NCBI RefSeq assembly: GCF_033096445.1 | Contig: NZ_AP028155.1 | Coordinates: 3,849,880-3,913,879 of the forward strand | DNA length: 64,000 bases | Source: Butyricimonas faecihominis | GTDB lineage: Bacteria; Bacteroidota; Bacteroidia; Bacteroidales; Marinifilaceae | Reading direction: 5' to 3' | Shown here: piece by piece, positions 1-9,700 of the stretch | How positions within the stretch are numbered: the first letter of the stretch is position 1 | Layout of the letters: each line of letters begins with the position of its first letter | Position numbers and translations under genes: made by a program | The notes under the pieces: model-generated | Databases searched by the model: none | What the model saw: only the letters and a program-made list of their open reading frames with translations | What the model was told of the DNA's origin: nothing

Positions 1-1277
1 TGAAAAATATTATATCGATTATCTGTCTACTGTTGTCGATGTGCTTTGTGGCGTGTAACGATGACGACAGTGAAGAGAAAGGGCCTCAACTGGCTTTTTC
101 AGAATTAATCTATACTCTGGATGCGGAAGAGCCGTTGAATGTTGAGATTCGGGTTTCAGAGCCGGTACCAGCAAACACTTCTGTTAAGTTTAATATAAGG
201 GGGGCTGCCGTGCAAGGAGAAGAATATGAGCTTTCTGCTAATGAGTTCGTTATTCCTGCGGGAGAGAGTACCGCTAGTATTACCGTAACACCTAAAAATA
301 ATTTCGAGGATGGAAAGACGATAAAACTGGAATTATATCCTGTTGATGGATACGTGCTTGGTGAGTATAATTTCACCTTGATCGAGGTGCTGACAAAAGG
401 ACAGTTAATTTGTTCTTTCCAAGAAGAGAATTACGTTCTACCCGGGGAGGTAGAGATTCGAATGGATGCAAAAGATGCGAATACGGGAAAATATTTTTCG
501 GCGAGTACGGATACAAAAGTTCCTTTTATCGTGGGGGAACATTCTACTGCGATAGAAAATGTACATTATGAATTTGTGGATAATCCCGACAAGATGTTTG
601 TTATTCCAGCCAAGAAGAGTTACGGGACGATAAAGATTAGATTTTTGAAATGGGAAGAGGGGAAAACGACCTTGTTTTTGTTAGTACCGGATGGAAATGA
701 TCGTATTCTGCCGGGTGATGTGGATCAAACCGAAATTTATATAAAGGGAATGACGACTCCCGATCGGTTAGAAGGCAAATGGGTGTTTAAAGAATTGACA
801 TCAATGGATTACGTGAAAAATAATGCATGGTATGGTGGGGAAGAGATCGCAAATATGCCGGAAAATAATTTACCGACGGATATGTTGGAGTTTGTGAATG
901 GTGGAACTCAGTTGAAGGTTCATGCGACCGGAGATATGGCGAAGTATTTTAGAGATGCCGATGTCACGTTCTTGAAAGAGCAACTGGTTTATTTGTATGA
1001 ATTTGGGGGAATCGGACGACCGCCTCAGGTGACGGTATCCATGATGAATTTGAGTCAGGCAAATGTCAATTTCTCGGGTGTAAATGAAAAATTGAGGTCC
1101 GTGCAGGTTGGTTTTAGATTGTTAGAAGATAATGAAACCTTGGAGGTAACCGTGTTTGATTATGAGCCGACAGATTTCTTGTATAATACGTATAAAGATC
1201 TTGCAGCTTGGTCGGGAGAAGGGGAATTCCCGATGGAGATGCACATGATCAGGTATCATTTTACTAAGGTGAAGTAA
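1..1277 (+). CDS. Exported lipoprotein with Calx-beta-like region (start one base outside window)
   Basis: The reading frame is open from base 3, and bases 1-2 (TG) would complete an ATG whose A lies just before the window, so only the first base of the gene is missing. The N-terminus then reads MKNIISIICLLLSMCFVAC followed by NDDD, a lipoprotein signal peptide with a lipobox ending at Cys and acidic residues after it, as in surface-exposed Bacteroidota lipoproteins. Roughly residues 30-125 contain a pattern such as VIPAGESTASITV, which resembles Calx-beta or DUF1735-type beta-sandwich repeats of SusD-associated lipoproteins. The C-terminal half (from about residue 255) is not recognised. The next gene starts 3 bases after the stop, so the two are co-transcribed. 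It is probably the tail of a SusC/SusD-type operon lying to the left. A ligand-binding role is only inferred. Confidence 0.75.
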   Translation, partial: KNIISIICLLLSMCFVACNDDDSEEKGPQLAFSELIYTLDAEEPLNVEIRVSEPVPANTSVKFNIRGAAVQGEEYELSANEFVIPAGESTASITVTPKNNFEDGKTIKLELYPVDGYVLGEYNFTLIEVLTKGQLICSFQEENYVLPGEVEIRMDAKDANTGKYFSASTDTKVPFIVGEHSTAIENVHYEFVDNPDKMFVIPAKKSYGTIKIRFLKWEEGKTTLFLLVPDGNDRILPGDVDQTEIYIKGMTTPDRLEGKWVFKELTSMDYVKNNAWYGGEEIANMPENNLPTDMLEFVNGGTQLKVHATGDMAKYFRDADVTFLKEQLVYLYEFGGIGRPPQVTVSMMNLSQANVNFSGVNEKLRSVQVGFRLLEDNETLEVTVFDYEPTDFLYNTYKDLAAWSGEGEFPMEMHMIRYHFTKVK

Positions 1278-1280
1278 GCG

Positions 1281-2243
1281 ATGAAGTGGTGCCTAGGTTT
1301 ATGGATTGCATGCCTGTGGGCGTGCAATCCTATTAATGGAGTGCAGATTTCGGGTGATTTGTTTCATTATAAAGGGGATAAATTGTACTTTGAAATTTGC
1401 GGGCAAGATACAACGATAACTGTTGCTTTAGATAGTATGGGGAGTTTTGAGGCTGTTCTACCATTGACGAAAGCGGGTTATGTGCGATTGGCAAATGGGA
1501 AGGCCGCTTTTCCTCTTTATTTGCAACCGGGAAAGAGTGTTCGTTTGAAAATGGATGTGAAGAAAGTACAAGAGGGAGATTACGAATCCGTTGAGTTTTT
1601 AGAGGGGAGTAATTCAGAGACACGGATGATGGCTGATTATTATCAGAAACAATGGTTCCCGTCCACGCAAGAGATGTTTGTACTTCCGCCAAATGATTTT
1701 AGACAGATCATGGATTCTATTGTGCATTTTAATGATAGTATTATTTCTGCATTCGTGAAAAAGAATACTTGTGATCCGGCGTTTGTGAAATTATTTCGAA
1801 TACAAGTGAAAGTGCCGTTGGCAGCCTCTTATTTTTATTATCCCATGTATCATTCGTTATTGAACCGGGAAGATGAAAGTGAGATCCCCGCTGATTTCAA
1901 TATATTTGATCGGATGTTGCCAAAGAATGATATTGATGTTTATCAACGTGTGTATCGCTATAAAATTTACGAGGTTTCCTATTGGAATAATTTGCTGGGT
2001 GAGAAGTTGGCTGGTTTGATGTCAGAACCGGAACAATTCGTGAATTCTTATATTGACGAGTTGAATAAATTGGGATTGCACGAACAGATTCGGGATGATA
2101 TAGGGAATAATTTCGTGATGCAGTATTATAATGAATTACCGGAGGAAGCCGTGTTGATATTGAAAAGCAGATATAAGGAGATTGTTGTTAATCCGAAGTA
2201 CCTGAAAGAAATAGAACGTGTTTTTCAAAATGTTTTGCCCTAA
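1281..2243 (+). CDS. Lipoprotein resembling the N-terminal part of TlpA-family proteins, no thioredoxin domain
   Basis: The protein has 320 residues and begins MKWCLGLWIACLWAC, a lipoprotein signal with Cys15 as the probable lipidated residue. The following region (ISGDLFHYKGDKLYFE and a later LYLQPGKSVRL) resembles the DUF4369-like N-terminal domain that precedes a thioredoxin/AhpC domain in many Bacteroidota TlpA-like proteins. A helical middle part follows. The frame stops after KYLKEIERVFQNVLP, about where the redox domain normally begins, and no CxxC motif is present. The rpsP promoter follows at once, so no displaced thioredoxin domain lies downstream. It is either a natural stand-alone N-domain or a 3'-truncated gene. 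It is coupled to the lipoprotein gene upstream (3-base gap). Confidence 0.6.
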   Translation: MKWCLGLWIACLWACNPINGVQISGDLFHYKGDKLYFEICGQDTTITVALDSMGSFEAVLPLTKAGYVRLANGKAAFPLYLQPGKSVRLKMDVKKVQEGDYESVEFLEGSNSETRMMADYYQKQWFPSTQEMFVLPPNDFRQIMDSIVHFNDSIISAFVKKNTCDPAFVKLFRIQVKVPLAASYFYYPMYHSLLNREDESEIPADFNIFDRMLPKNDIDVYQRVYRYKIYEVSYWNNLLGEKLAGLMSEPEQFVNSYIDELNKLGLHEQIRDDIGNNFVMQYYNELPEEAVLILKSRYKEIVVNPKYLKEIERVFQNVLP

Positions 2244-2249
2244 AAGAAT

Positions 2250-2279
2250 TTTCAACTTTCAATTAATTGACTATCTTTG
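2250..2279 (+). promoter_or_regulatory. Candidate promoter of rpsP-rimM
   Basis: TATCTTTG at 2272-2279 matches the Bacteroidota -7 consensus TANNTTTG. A TTTTC stretch near 2249-2253 sits at the usual -33 distance, although it is not a perfect TTTG. The box lies about 50 bases before the rpsP start. Confidence 0.6.
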
Positions 2280-2330
2280 CACCCGCCTATCGAGAATAGG
2301 TAAGTAATTAATGAGTTAAAATTAAAAAGA

Positions 2331-2909
2331 ATGGCAACTAAAATTAGATTAGCAAGACACGGTCGTAAAGGACGTCCGTTCTACCATGTAGTGGTAGCAG
2401 ATAGTAGAGCACCGCGTGATGGTCGTTACATTGAAAGAATTGGTTCTTACAACCCGATGACCAATCCGGCTACAATTGATTTAAATTTCGACAGAGCGTT
2501 ATACTGGTTGATGACCGGAGCTCAACCGACTGACACGGCTAAAAGAATTCTTTCTTACGAGGGAGTACTTATGAAAAAGCACTTGTTGGAAGGTGTGAAG
2601 AAAGGTGCATTTGATATGGCTGCTGCTGACACGAAATTTGAAGCTTGGAAAAAAGAGAAGATTGCTAAAATTCAGGCTAAAATTGCTCGTTTGGCTAACG
2701 AATCAGAGAGCGCTTATAAGGCTCGTTTGGAAGCTGAGGCTAAAGTAAAAGAGGCTAAAGCTGAGATCGTGGCTAAAAAACAAGCAGAAATTGCCGCTGC
2801 AAAAGCTGAAGCAGAAGCTGCTGCCAGAGCAGAAGTAGAGGCTGCCGCAACTGAAGTAGCCGCAGTAGAGGCTCCGGAAGCTCAAGCAGAAACTCCAGCA
2901 GCAGAGTAA
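2331..2909 (+). CDS. rpsP: 30S ribosomal protein S16 with long Ala/Glu-rich tail
   Basis: The N-terminus ([20 protein letters not shown], then [21 protein letters not shown]) is the S16 signature. S16 binds 16S rRNA in the body of the small subunit and is needed for its assembly. The S16 fold takes up about residues 1-80. Residues from about 100 to 192 form a charged, Ala/Glu/Lys-rich, probably helical extension (many KAEAEA and [10 protein letters not shown] runs) that the short proteobacterial protein lacks. Such extensions are usual in Bacteroidota S16. The next gene, rimM, starts 4 bases after the stop, and rpsP-rimM linkage is a widely conserved arrangement. Confidence 0.97.
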   Translation: MATKIRLARHGRKGRPFYHVVVADSRAPRDGRYIERIGSYNPMTNPATIDLNFDRALYWLMTGAQPTDTAKRILSYEGVLMKKHLLEGVKKGAFDMAAADTKFEAWKKEKIAKIQAKIARLANESESAYKARLEAEAKVKEAKAEIVAKKQAEIAAAKAEAEAAARAEVEAAATEVAAVEAPEAQAETPAAE

Positions 2910-2913
2910 TTTT

Positions 2914-3441
2914 ATGGTCAAGAGAGAAGATTGCGTAAAGATAGGAGAGATCGGTAAGACTCATAACTTACAAGGAGCCCTTATTGTTTATACGGATAAT
3001 GATCTTCTTGAACAATACATGGATGAACCGGTGTTTATTCTTTTAGAAGGAGCACCGGTTCCCTTTTATATTGCCGAAGATGGTTTGACGGAGAGGAACC
3101 ATTCTTCTTATATTGTCAAATTTGATTTTGTTGACTCGAAAGAACAGGCGGATCGTTTGGTGGGATGTGACCTACTAATGGATAAATACCTGTTGGAAGA
3201 AGAGGATGAATTGCCTTTTGAGCTTTCAGACTTAATTGGCTATTCCGTACTGGACGAGTTGACGGGAGAGATGGGTGTCGTGGAGCAGGTGGATAATTAT
3301 TCAGGTAACGTGGTTCTCACGATAAAAATATTTTCTAAAGAAATTCTTCTTCCCGTATCCGATGAATATGTCTTGTATATTTCTCATGACGAGAAAAAGA
3401 TGCATGTAAATATTTCTGAAGAAATCAAGGAACTTTATTAG
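2914..3441 (+). CDS. rimM: 16S rRNA processing protein RimM
   Basis: RimM helps late maturation of the 30S head and binds ribosomal protein S19. The 175-residue length is normal. The N-terminal RimM barrel starts with VKIGEIGKTHNLQGALIVY, and a PRC-barrel follows (about residues 95-172, including LIGYSVLDELTGEMGVVEQV and ILLPVSDEYV). It lies directly behind rpsP with a 4-base gap, so the two share one mRNA. No trmD or rplS follows, unlike in E. coli. Confidence 0.95.
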   Translation: MVKREDCVKIGEIGKTHNLQGALIVYTDNDLLEQYMDEPVFILLEGAPVPFYIAEDGLTERNHSSYIVKFDFVDSKEQADRLVGCDLLMDKYLLEEEDELPFELSDLIGYSVLDELTGEMGVVEQVDNYSGNVVLTIKIFSKEILLPVSDEYVLYISHDEKKMHVNISEEIKELY

Positions 3442-3775
3442 ATCTTTTTAAATATTTAAACGTATAAATAGCTAAAAATAGATAGCTACTTGCGTGTCTT
3501 ATTGGGTGTTTTGGAATAAGGTATTTATCATGTAAAGTCCAATTTTTATTAAAGCAAAATATTTTCGTAGAATATTTGTAGTTTGTATTGATTTTATATT
3601 TGGAAAATTTTTCAACTTTTCTTTAAGTACTAATCATGTGATTATGATGTAATTATGTGTTCATTTTGGAAAACTTTCCTGTTTTGTTAGTAAAAATATT
3701 TTTCCAAGAAGTTTTTTTTCTTTAGTTTTGTCCTTATAGAATTGGTTGCAAAAATACTATTTATATAATACGCTA
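3442..3775 (+). promoter_or_regulatory. AT-rich leader of nrdJ with promoter-like box
   Basis: This 334-base gap has no gene. TAGTTTTG at 3723-3730 fits the TANNTTTG promoter box and lies 46 bases before the nrdJ ATG. I found no convincing -33 TTTG at standard spacing. I looked for the conserved B12-box of a cobalamin riboswitch, because the downstream enzyme uses adenosylcobalamin, and did not see one. Nothing else is recognised. Confidence 0.45.
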
Positions 3776-6337
3776 ATGGAACAAACTACGAAGAAAGTGG
3801 AAAAGCAAAAAGAAACTGTGAAAGAAAAGAAAGTCTACACGCAGGAGGAGGCTTATAGCAGTTCCTTGAATTATTTCAAGGGGGATGAGTTGGCTGCCCG
3901 TGTTTGGGTAAGCAAGTACGCTTTAAAAGATTCTTACGGGAATATTTTTGAGTTGAATCCGGATGATATGCATCATCGTTTAGCTTCAGAGATCGCTCGG
4001 ATTGAAAGAAATTACATGAACCCGATGAGTGAAGAACAAATTTTCGAGGTGTTGCGTGATTTTAAATATATCGTTCCGCAAGGAGGGCCGATGACGGGAA
4101 TCGGCAACGATTATCAAATTGCATCCCTTTCTAACTGCTTCGTGATAGGGCATGATGGTCCTTCTGATTCCTATGGTGGGGTAATGAAAATTGATCAAGA
4201 GCAAGTGCAATTGATGAAACGAAGAGGTGGAGTAGGGCATGATTTATCTCATATTCGTCCGAAAGGATCTCCGGTGAAAAACTCAGCCTTGACATCTACT
4301 GGAATAGTTCCTTTCATGGAGCGTTATTCGAATTCGACCCGGGAGGTCGCACAAGATGGTCGGCGGGGAGCGTTGATGTTGAGTGTTTCCATCAATCACC
4401 CGGATTCAGAAAGTTTCATTGACGCGAAAATGACTGAGGGGAAAGTTACCGGAGCTAATATCTCGGTGAAAATTGATGATGAGTTCATGAATGCGGTTAT
4501 CGAAGAACGTGATTATATTCAAAAATATCCGGTATATTCTGACGAGCCCAAAAACGTGAAACAGATTAGTGCGGTAAAATTGTGGAATAAGATTGTTTAT
4601 AATGCATGGAAATCTGCCGAACCGGGTATCTTGTTCTGGGACACGATTATTCGGGAGAGCGTGCCTGACTGTTATGCTGATTTGGGTTACAGAACTGTTT
4701 CTACGAATCCTTGTGGAGAGATTCCGTTGTGCCCGTATGATTCATGTCGTTTGCTGGCGATTAACTTGTATTCTTACGTGGTAAATCCTTTTGAAAAAGA
4801 CGCATATTTTGATTACGAGTTGTTCCGGAAACATGTGGCTATTGCTCAACGTTTGATGGATGATATTATTGATTTGGAATTGGAGAAAATAGATGCCATT
4901 CTTGAAAAAATTGCATCAGATCCGGAAGACAACGAGGTGAAGGGTGTTGAGATTCGGTTGTGGGAGAAAATTAAAACAAAAGCCAGAGAAGGGCGTCGTA
5001 CCGGGGTTGGGATCACGGCTGAAGGTGATATGTTAGCTGCTCTCGGGTTGCGTTATGGTAGTGATGAGGCGATAGATTTTTCCGTGGATATTCATAAACA
5101 GCTGGCTGTTGCCGCTTATGGTTCTTCTGTCGAGCTGGCTAAGGAGCGTGGTGCGTTTAAGATTTTTGATGTTGAAAGAGAAAAAAATAATCCTTTTATT
5201 TCTCGTTTAAGAGAGGCTTCCCCAGAGATGTACGAGGAAATGGTGAAATATGGTCGTCGTAATATTGCTTGTTTGACGATTGCCCCGACGGGAACAACTA
5301 GTTTGATGACCCAGACTACTTCCGGTATCGAGCCTGTATTCTTGCCGGTTTACAAGAGAAGAAGAAAGGTGAACCCGAACGACAAGAACGTGCATGTTGA
5401 TTTCACGGATGAGATGGGGGATGCTTACGAGGAGTTTACCGTGTTCCATCATAAATTTGCCGTTTGGATGGAGAAAAACGGGTATGATGTTCATAAGCGC
5501 TACACGAACGAGGAGATTGATGAAATGGTGGCTAAGTCACCTTATTATAAAGCTACTTCTAATGATATTGATTGGGTTGCTAAAGTACGTATGCAGGGAC
5601 GTGTACAAAAGTGGGTGGATCACTCCATCAGTGTTACCGTGAATCTGCCTGCAGATGTTTCAGAGGAGTTAGTTGGACAGCTTTATATTGAGGCTTGGAA
5701 GAGTGGATGTAAAGGATGTACGGTTTATCGTGACGGTTCTCGTTCTGGAGTTTTGGTTTCCAATAAAGATAAGAAGACGGATGGGGCAATGCCTGCTAAG
5801 CGTCCGAAAGAATTGGATGCAGAAATTGTGCGTTTCCAGAATAATAAGGAGAAGTGGATTGCCTTTATCGGCTTGTATGATGGACGTCCTTACGAGATCT
5901 TTACTGGTATCGCTGATGATGAAGAGGGAATCATGTTGCCGAAAGCCGTGACCGACGGTAAGATTGTAAAGAACACGGATGAAGAGGGAAATAGTCGTTA
6001 CGACTTCCAGTTCTCGAATAAGAGAGGTTTCAAGACGACAGTCGAGGGGTTATCATATAAGTTTAATAAAGAGTATTGGAACTATGCGAAATTGATTTCC
6101 GGGGTCTTGCGTTATGGTATGCCGATCAATCAAATCGTGGATTTGGTTGCTGCCATGGAGTTCGATAATGAAAATATCAACACGTGGAAGAATGGTGTGG
6201 AAAGAGCGCTGCGGAAATTTATCCCGGATGGGACGGAAGCTACGGGTTCTGTTTGCGAGAATTGTGGTTCTAAATCCGTTATTTATCAAGAGGGTTGTTT
6301 GATTTGTAAGGTTTGCGGTTCTTCTAAATGCGGTTGA
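3776..6337 (+). CDS. nrdJ: Adenosylcobalamin-dependent (class II) ribonucleotide reductase
   Basis: This cytoplasmic enzyme reduces ribonucleotides to deoxyribonucleotides with a thiyl radical generated from adenosylcobalamin, so it works with or without oxygen. I chose the ATG at 3776 (853 residues) over an in-frame TTG 30 bases upstream. Visible marks are SNCFVIG near residue 120, TNPCGEIPLCPYDSC with Cys313 in the active-site loop, the phosphate-binding APTGTTSLM, and a Cys-rich C-terminus (CENCG, CLICKVCG) of the kind that shuttles electrons or binds zinc. There is no obvious N-terminal ATP-cone. It stands alone between a long leader and a strong terminator. Confidence 0.95.
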   Translation: MEQTTKKVEKQKETVKEKKVYTQEEAYSSSLNYFKGDELAARVWVSKYALKDSYGNIFELNPDDMHHRLASEIARIERNYMNPMSEEQIFEVLRDFKYIVPQGGPMTGIGNDYQIASLSNCFVIGHDGPSDSYGGVMKIDQEQVQLMKRRGGVGHDLSHIRPKGSPVKNSALTSTGIVPFMERYSNSTREVAQDGRRGALMLSVSINHPDSESFIDAKMTEGKVTGANISVKIDDEFMNAVIEERDYIQKYPVYSDEPKNVKQISAVKLWNKIVYNAWKSAEPGILFWDTIIRESVPDCYADLGYRTVSTNPCGEIPLCPYDSCRLLAINLYSYVVNPFEKDAYFDYELFRKHVAIAQRLMDDIIDLELEKIDAILEKIASDPEDNEVKGVEIRLWEKIKTKAREGRRTGVGITAEGDMLAALGLRYGSDEAIDFSVDIHKQLAVAAYGSSVELAKERGAFKIFDVEREKNNPFISRLREASPEMYEEMVKYGRRNIACLTIAPTGTTSLMTQTTSGIEPVFLPVYKRRRKVNPNDKNVHVDFTDEMGDAYEEFTVFHHKFAVWMEKNGYDVHKRYTNEEIDEMVAKSPYYKATSNDIDWVAKVRMQGRVQKWVDHSISVTVNLPADVSEELVGQLYIEAWKSGCKGCTVYRDGSRSGVLVSNKDKKTDGAMPAKRPKELDAEIVRFQNNKEKWIAFIGLYDGRPYEIFTGIADDEEGIMLPKAVTDGKIVKNTDEEGNSRYDFQFSNKRGFKTTVEGLSYKFNKEYWNYAKLISGVLRYGMPINQIVDLVAAMEFDNENINTWKNGVERALRKFIPDGTEATGSVCENCGSKSVIYQEGCLICKVCGSSKCG

Positions 6338-6380
6338 TGATTATATGGTAATTATATAATAGACTTTCGAGTTATAAGTG

Positions 6381-6412
6381 AAGGTGGCCAGATTAGTTTG
6401 GCCACCTTTTTT
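6381..6412 (+). terminator. Rho-independent terminator of nrdJ
   Basis: AAGGTGGCCA (6381-6390) pairs with TGGCCACCTT (6399-6408), giving a 10-bp GC-rich stem with an 8-base loop followed by a T-run. Confidence 0.9.
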
Positions 6413-6732
6413 CGTGATAATTGATGTGCTAAGGGGTTCTACTTGATTTTCTTTAAAAATGAATTTTTGTATTTATTGAAAATCAGATATTTGCACAAGT
6501 AAAAAAGATTGTATTTGTAATATGTATTTATTGTAAATTATTGTTTATCAGTGTACTGTATTGAATTTTAAACGAACGATTATTGATTGTTTGAATTGTT
6601 AAAAATGAAGGCGTGTTTTTAGACAAATATTTACACATGTACACAATTAAGTTAGACAGACATTTAACAAAGAAAAGTTGCGCTTTGGGGTGACTTGATA
6701 TTTTTTAATTACCAATATAATTCTTTTTAAGT
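6413..6732 (+). promoter_or_regulatory. Leader of surface module 1 with palindromic operator-like site
   Basis: This 320-base AT-rich gap has no gene. At 6568-6587 it carries TTAAACGAACGATTATTGAT, 19 of 20 identical to 12194-12213 in front of the second module. The core AAACG-AA-CGATT (6570-6581) is an inverted repeat with a 2-base centre. Related sites occur at 28041, 28168 and 50205. The site lies about 150 bases before the start codon. No clear TANNTTTG box was found. Confidence 0.5.
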
Positions 6733-9700
6733 ATGAACAAAAAACGGAATTTTGCAAAAATGGCACTTTTAAGTGCTCTACTTTGTGGTCTTGCAAGTCC
6801 TACTTTCATCGGTTGTAAGGATTACGACGACGATATTAAGGATTTGCAGGAGCAGATAACTGCAAACAAAACATCCATTGATGAACTTTTGGGGAAAATT
6901 AAGGAGGGACAATTCGTACAGAGTGTTGAGAAAATCGCTAATGGATTGAAAGTTACTTTGGGTGATGGTAGTGTTGTTGAGATCGTGAATGGTAAGGACG
7001 GTATTGATGGAAATGACGGAAATGATGGTAAGGTTCCTTCATTTGAAATCAAAGAAGACGGACACTTGTATGCGACTTATGAGGGGCAAGATCCTATTGA
7101 TTTAGGAAATGTGAGAGGGGAAGATGGAGGTACCGGGACTGTAACTGACGTGAAACTCACGGTACAGGACGGGTATCTTTATTTGAACGGCAAAATTATC
7201 GAGCCGAAAATTGCTATCGGTGGAATTTTCTATGTAGAACAACAAGGCTATGTAGAACTTTATATGCCGAAAGGAACAGTGAATGAAGACGGCAGTATTA
7301 CCGTTGGAGACTACGAGAAAGTAACACTTCCAAAAACAACGAATATTGTAACGGATATTTTATTCATGCCTTTAACTCTTTCTGCAGGAGAGGCTCCCAT
7401 GATTTTCTTCCCGACAATTGTTCAGGACGAGACTGATGGTGTGGGTAATTATGTAAATGGAATTGCTGCAGCTCCAGAATACACGGTAGGAACAATTCCG
7501 GCAGAGCCTAATTCTATTCTTTATGCTGGTAAGGCTGAGTTGAAGTATCAGTTCAATCCTCGTTCTGTTTCTTTTGACGCTTTTAAAGTGTTAGGATTGT
7601 GGAAACATGGCGAGGCTACCGTAATTTCTCGTAGCATGAAAGACGGGGCAAACATGATCTTTAACAAGGGTCAGAGATTCTATGATATGGCAAATGGCGT
7701 TCTGGAAGGAGCTAAGAGTTATAGTCAAGATAAAGAAGTAGGAATGTTGCATTTCCGTGCAAAATCGTGGAGATTTGCCGAGATGGTAGGTAATAACCAC
7801 CAAGGTAATAAACGTGATCTTTTGACATTGGCTGTTTTGAATGGGAAAGATACCGTTTATTCAGAAATAGCACCGGCTAAACATTGGCATATTGCACAAA
7901 AAGATGTACGTATCGTGAATACGGATGTTGAGCATTATGCACTGGATGCAAACAAGGAAAACTTGTATGCAGATAAATTCCGGTCTGTAAACTCTTATCA
8001 AGATAAAAAAGCTGCTCCAGCAAAACAAGAGGATGCAGATGAATACTACAAGAGTTTAGCTCCAATCACGACTTTCGAGATTGCATATGACAACCGGAAA
8101 GATAATGGCGGTAAAGGATTAAACTTGACAGAACTTTTCCGCACATTCTTCATTGACAATGGAACGGAATATCCGTTTATGACGAATGGATTTGATGATT
8201 ACCAGTTGAAATTCGAAACTGTTTCTTTCAATAATTTAGGTGTTGACCAAACAGAAAGATATTTGGAATTGGTTTCTACCATGGAAAAAGACGGAACGGA
8301 TGAAAGACAATTAGTAACTAAAGCTTACGTGAAATCTCCGGATCAATATCCAGGATTTGAACAAGGTGATCACTCTGCTGCTATTGGAAGAACTCCGATC
8401 GTGCGTGTGAAATTGGTTGCTCCGGTTGAAGATGGTGCTAGTGCAGAAGCAGAAGAAAATGTTGTTGCTTCTCGTTTGATCAAGTTAGAAATCAAGGGTA
8501 AAGAGAGTGTAACTGAAAAGATCGTAATCAAAGACACGATCAGAGTAATGCTACAACATAAAGATCAAGCTGTAGAACTTGATATGGACCACATCTACAA
8601 TGACCTTCGTGTACAACAAGCTGGTTCTAGAGGTAGAGAAGAATTCCACAAACATTATCAATTCGATCCGGCTATTACTGTTGATTTGCAAAAACAACAT
8701 ACTGCCGCTTTAGATGCAAATACTCGTAAGCAAGATGTTGATTTGGAAGAAAGAAAAGCAGACGATGGAACGATCTTGAATCAATTGGATTTGATTGTTA
8801 AACCGACCGCATTCAGCACGGAACACGTAGAGTATGTTGTTAAGGCTAAATATGTTGACATCCCGAACAGTGGAGAAGTTTATCCGGATGTAAATGTTGA
8901 ATACACTGTATTTGTAACTTACCCGAACGCTGTTGCTCCTGAAATTACCAAGTTGAACTGGCAAGATCCGGGAACTAATGGTGAAGGTGGTTTGATCTAT
9001 GCTCACGGACGGATCGCTCCGGGTGCTGACGGAAAAGTTGAAACAACGGATGACGAATATGATATGGTGGCCGTTTTGAACAACATGTTTGACTTGGAGA
9101 AATACACGATGGATCAAATGTTGAAACCGAGAACGGGTGAAACTGCATATGATTTGGCAACAATTGCAAAACCGACATTGTCATTCGAATTGGTTGACAA
9201 ATATAATAGTTCTTCCGATTGGGCTGGAACAACCGATGGCCTTAAATTGTATCAAGAAAATGGTGTTTGGAAGATTGAATTGGAAAAATCAGATGCCGGA
9301 CGTCAATGGATCAATGCTATTGGTGAAGACAGTAAGAGAGTGAAGATTCGTGCCGTAGTAAGTTTCAACGAATGCTATGACGGATTGTATGGAACTTGCA
9401 ACAATGGCGAGAAGAAGTATAACAAAGACCAAGCTTCTGACAATTTACCAGAATGTAAGACCACAGACAAGGTTGGTTCTCAAGCTCATGATATGCACGA
9501 TTATACGGGAACTGCTAAGGCTCCTGAGTATGGACGTTCTCAAGTTGTAATTAAAGAATTTGAAGTTGCATTCATTACCCCGATCAGATTCGTCAAGAAA
9601 ACTATCGATCCGTTGTATGACAAATATCCTCTTGCTGAGAACAAAGCTTATTTGAAAGATTGTTTCAGGCTTGCAGATTATTTGTCTGACGAGAATGCAG

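Noticed and set aside
3442-3775. Possible cobalamin riboswitch before nrdJ
   Set aside because: The enzyme uses adenosylcobalamin, but I found no B12-box-like conserved sequence or matching fold in the gap.
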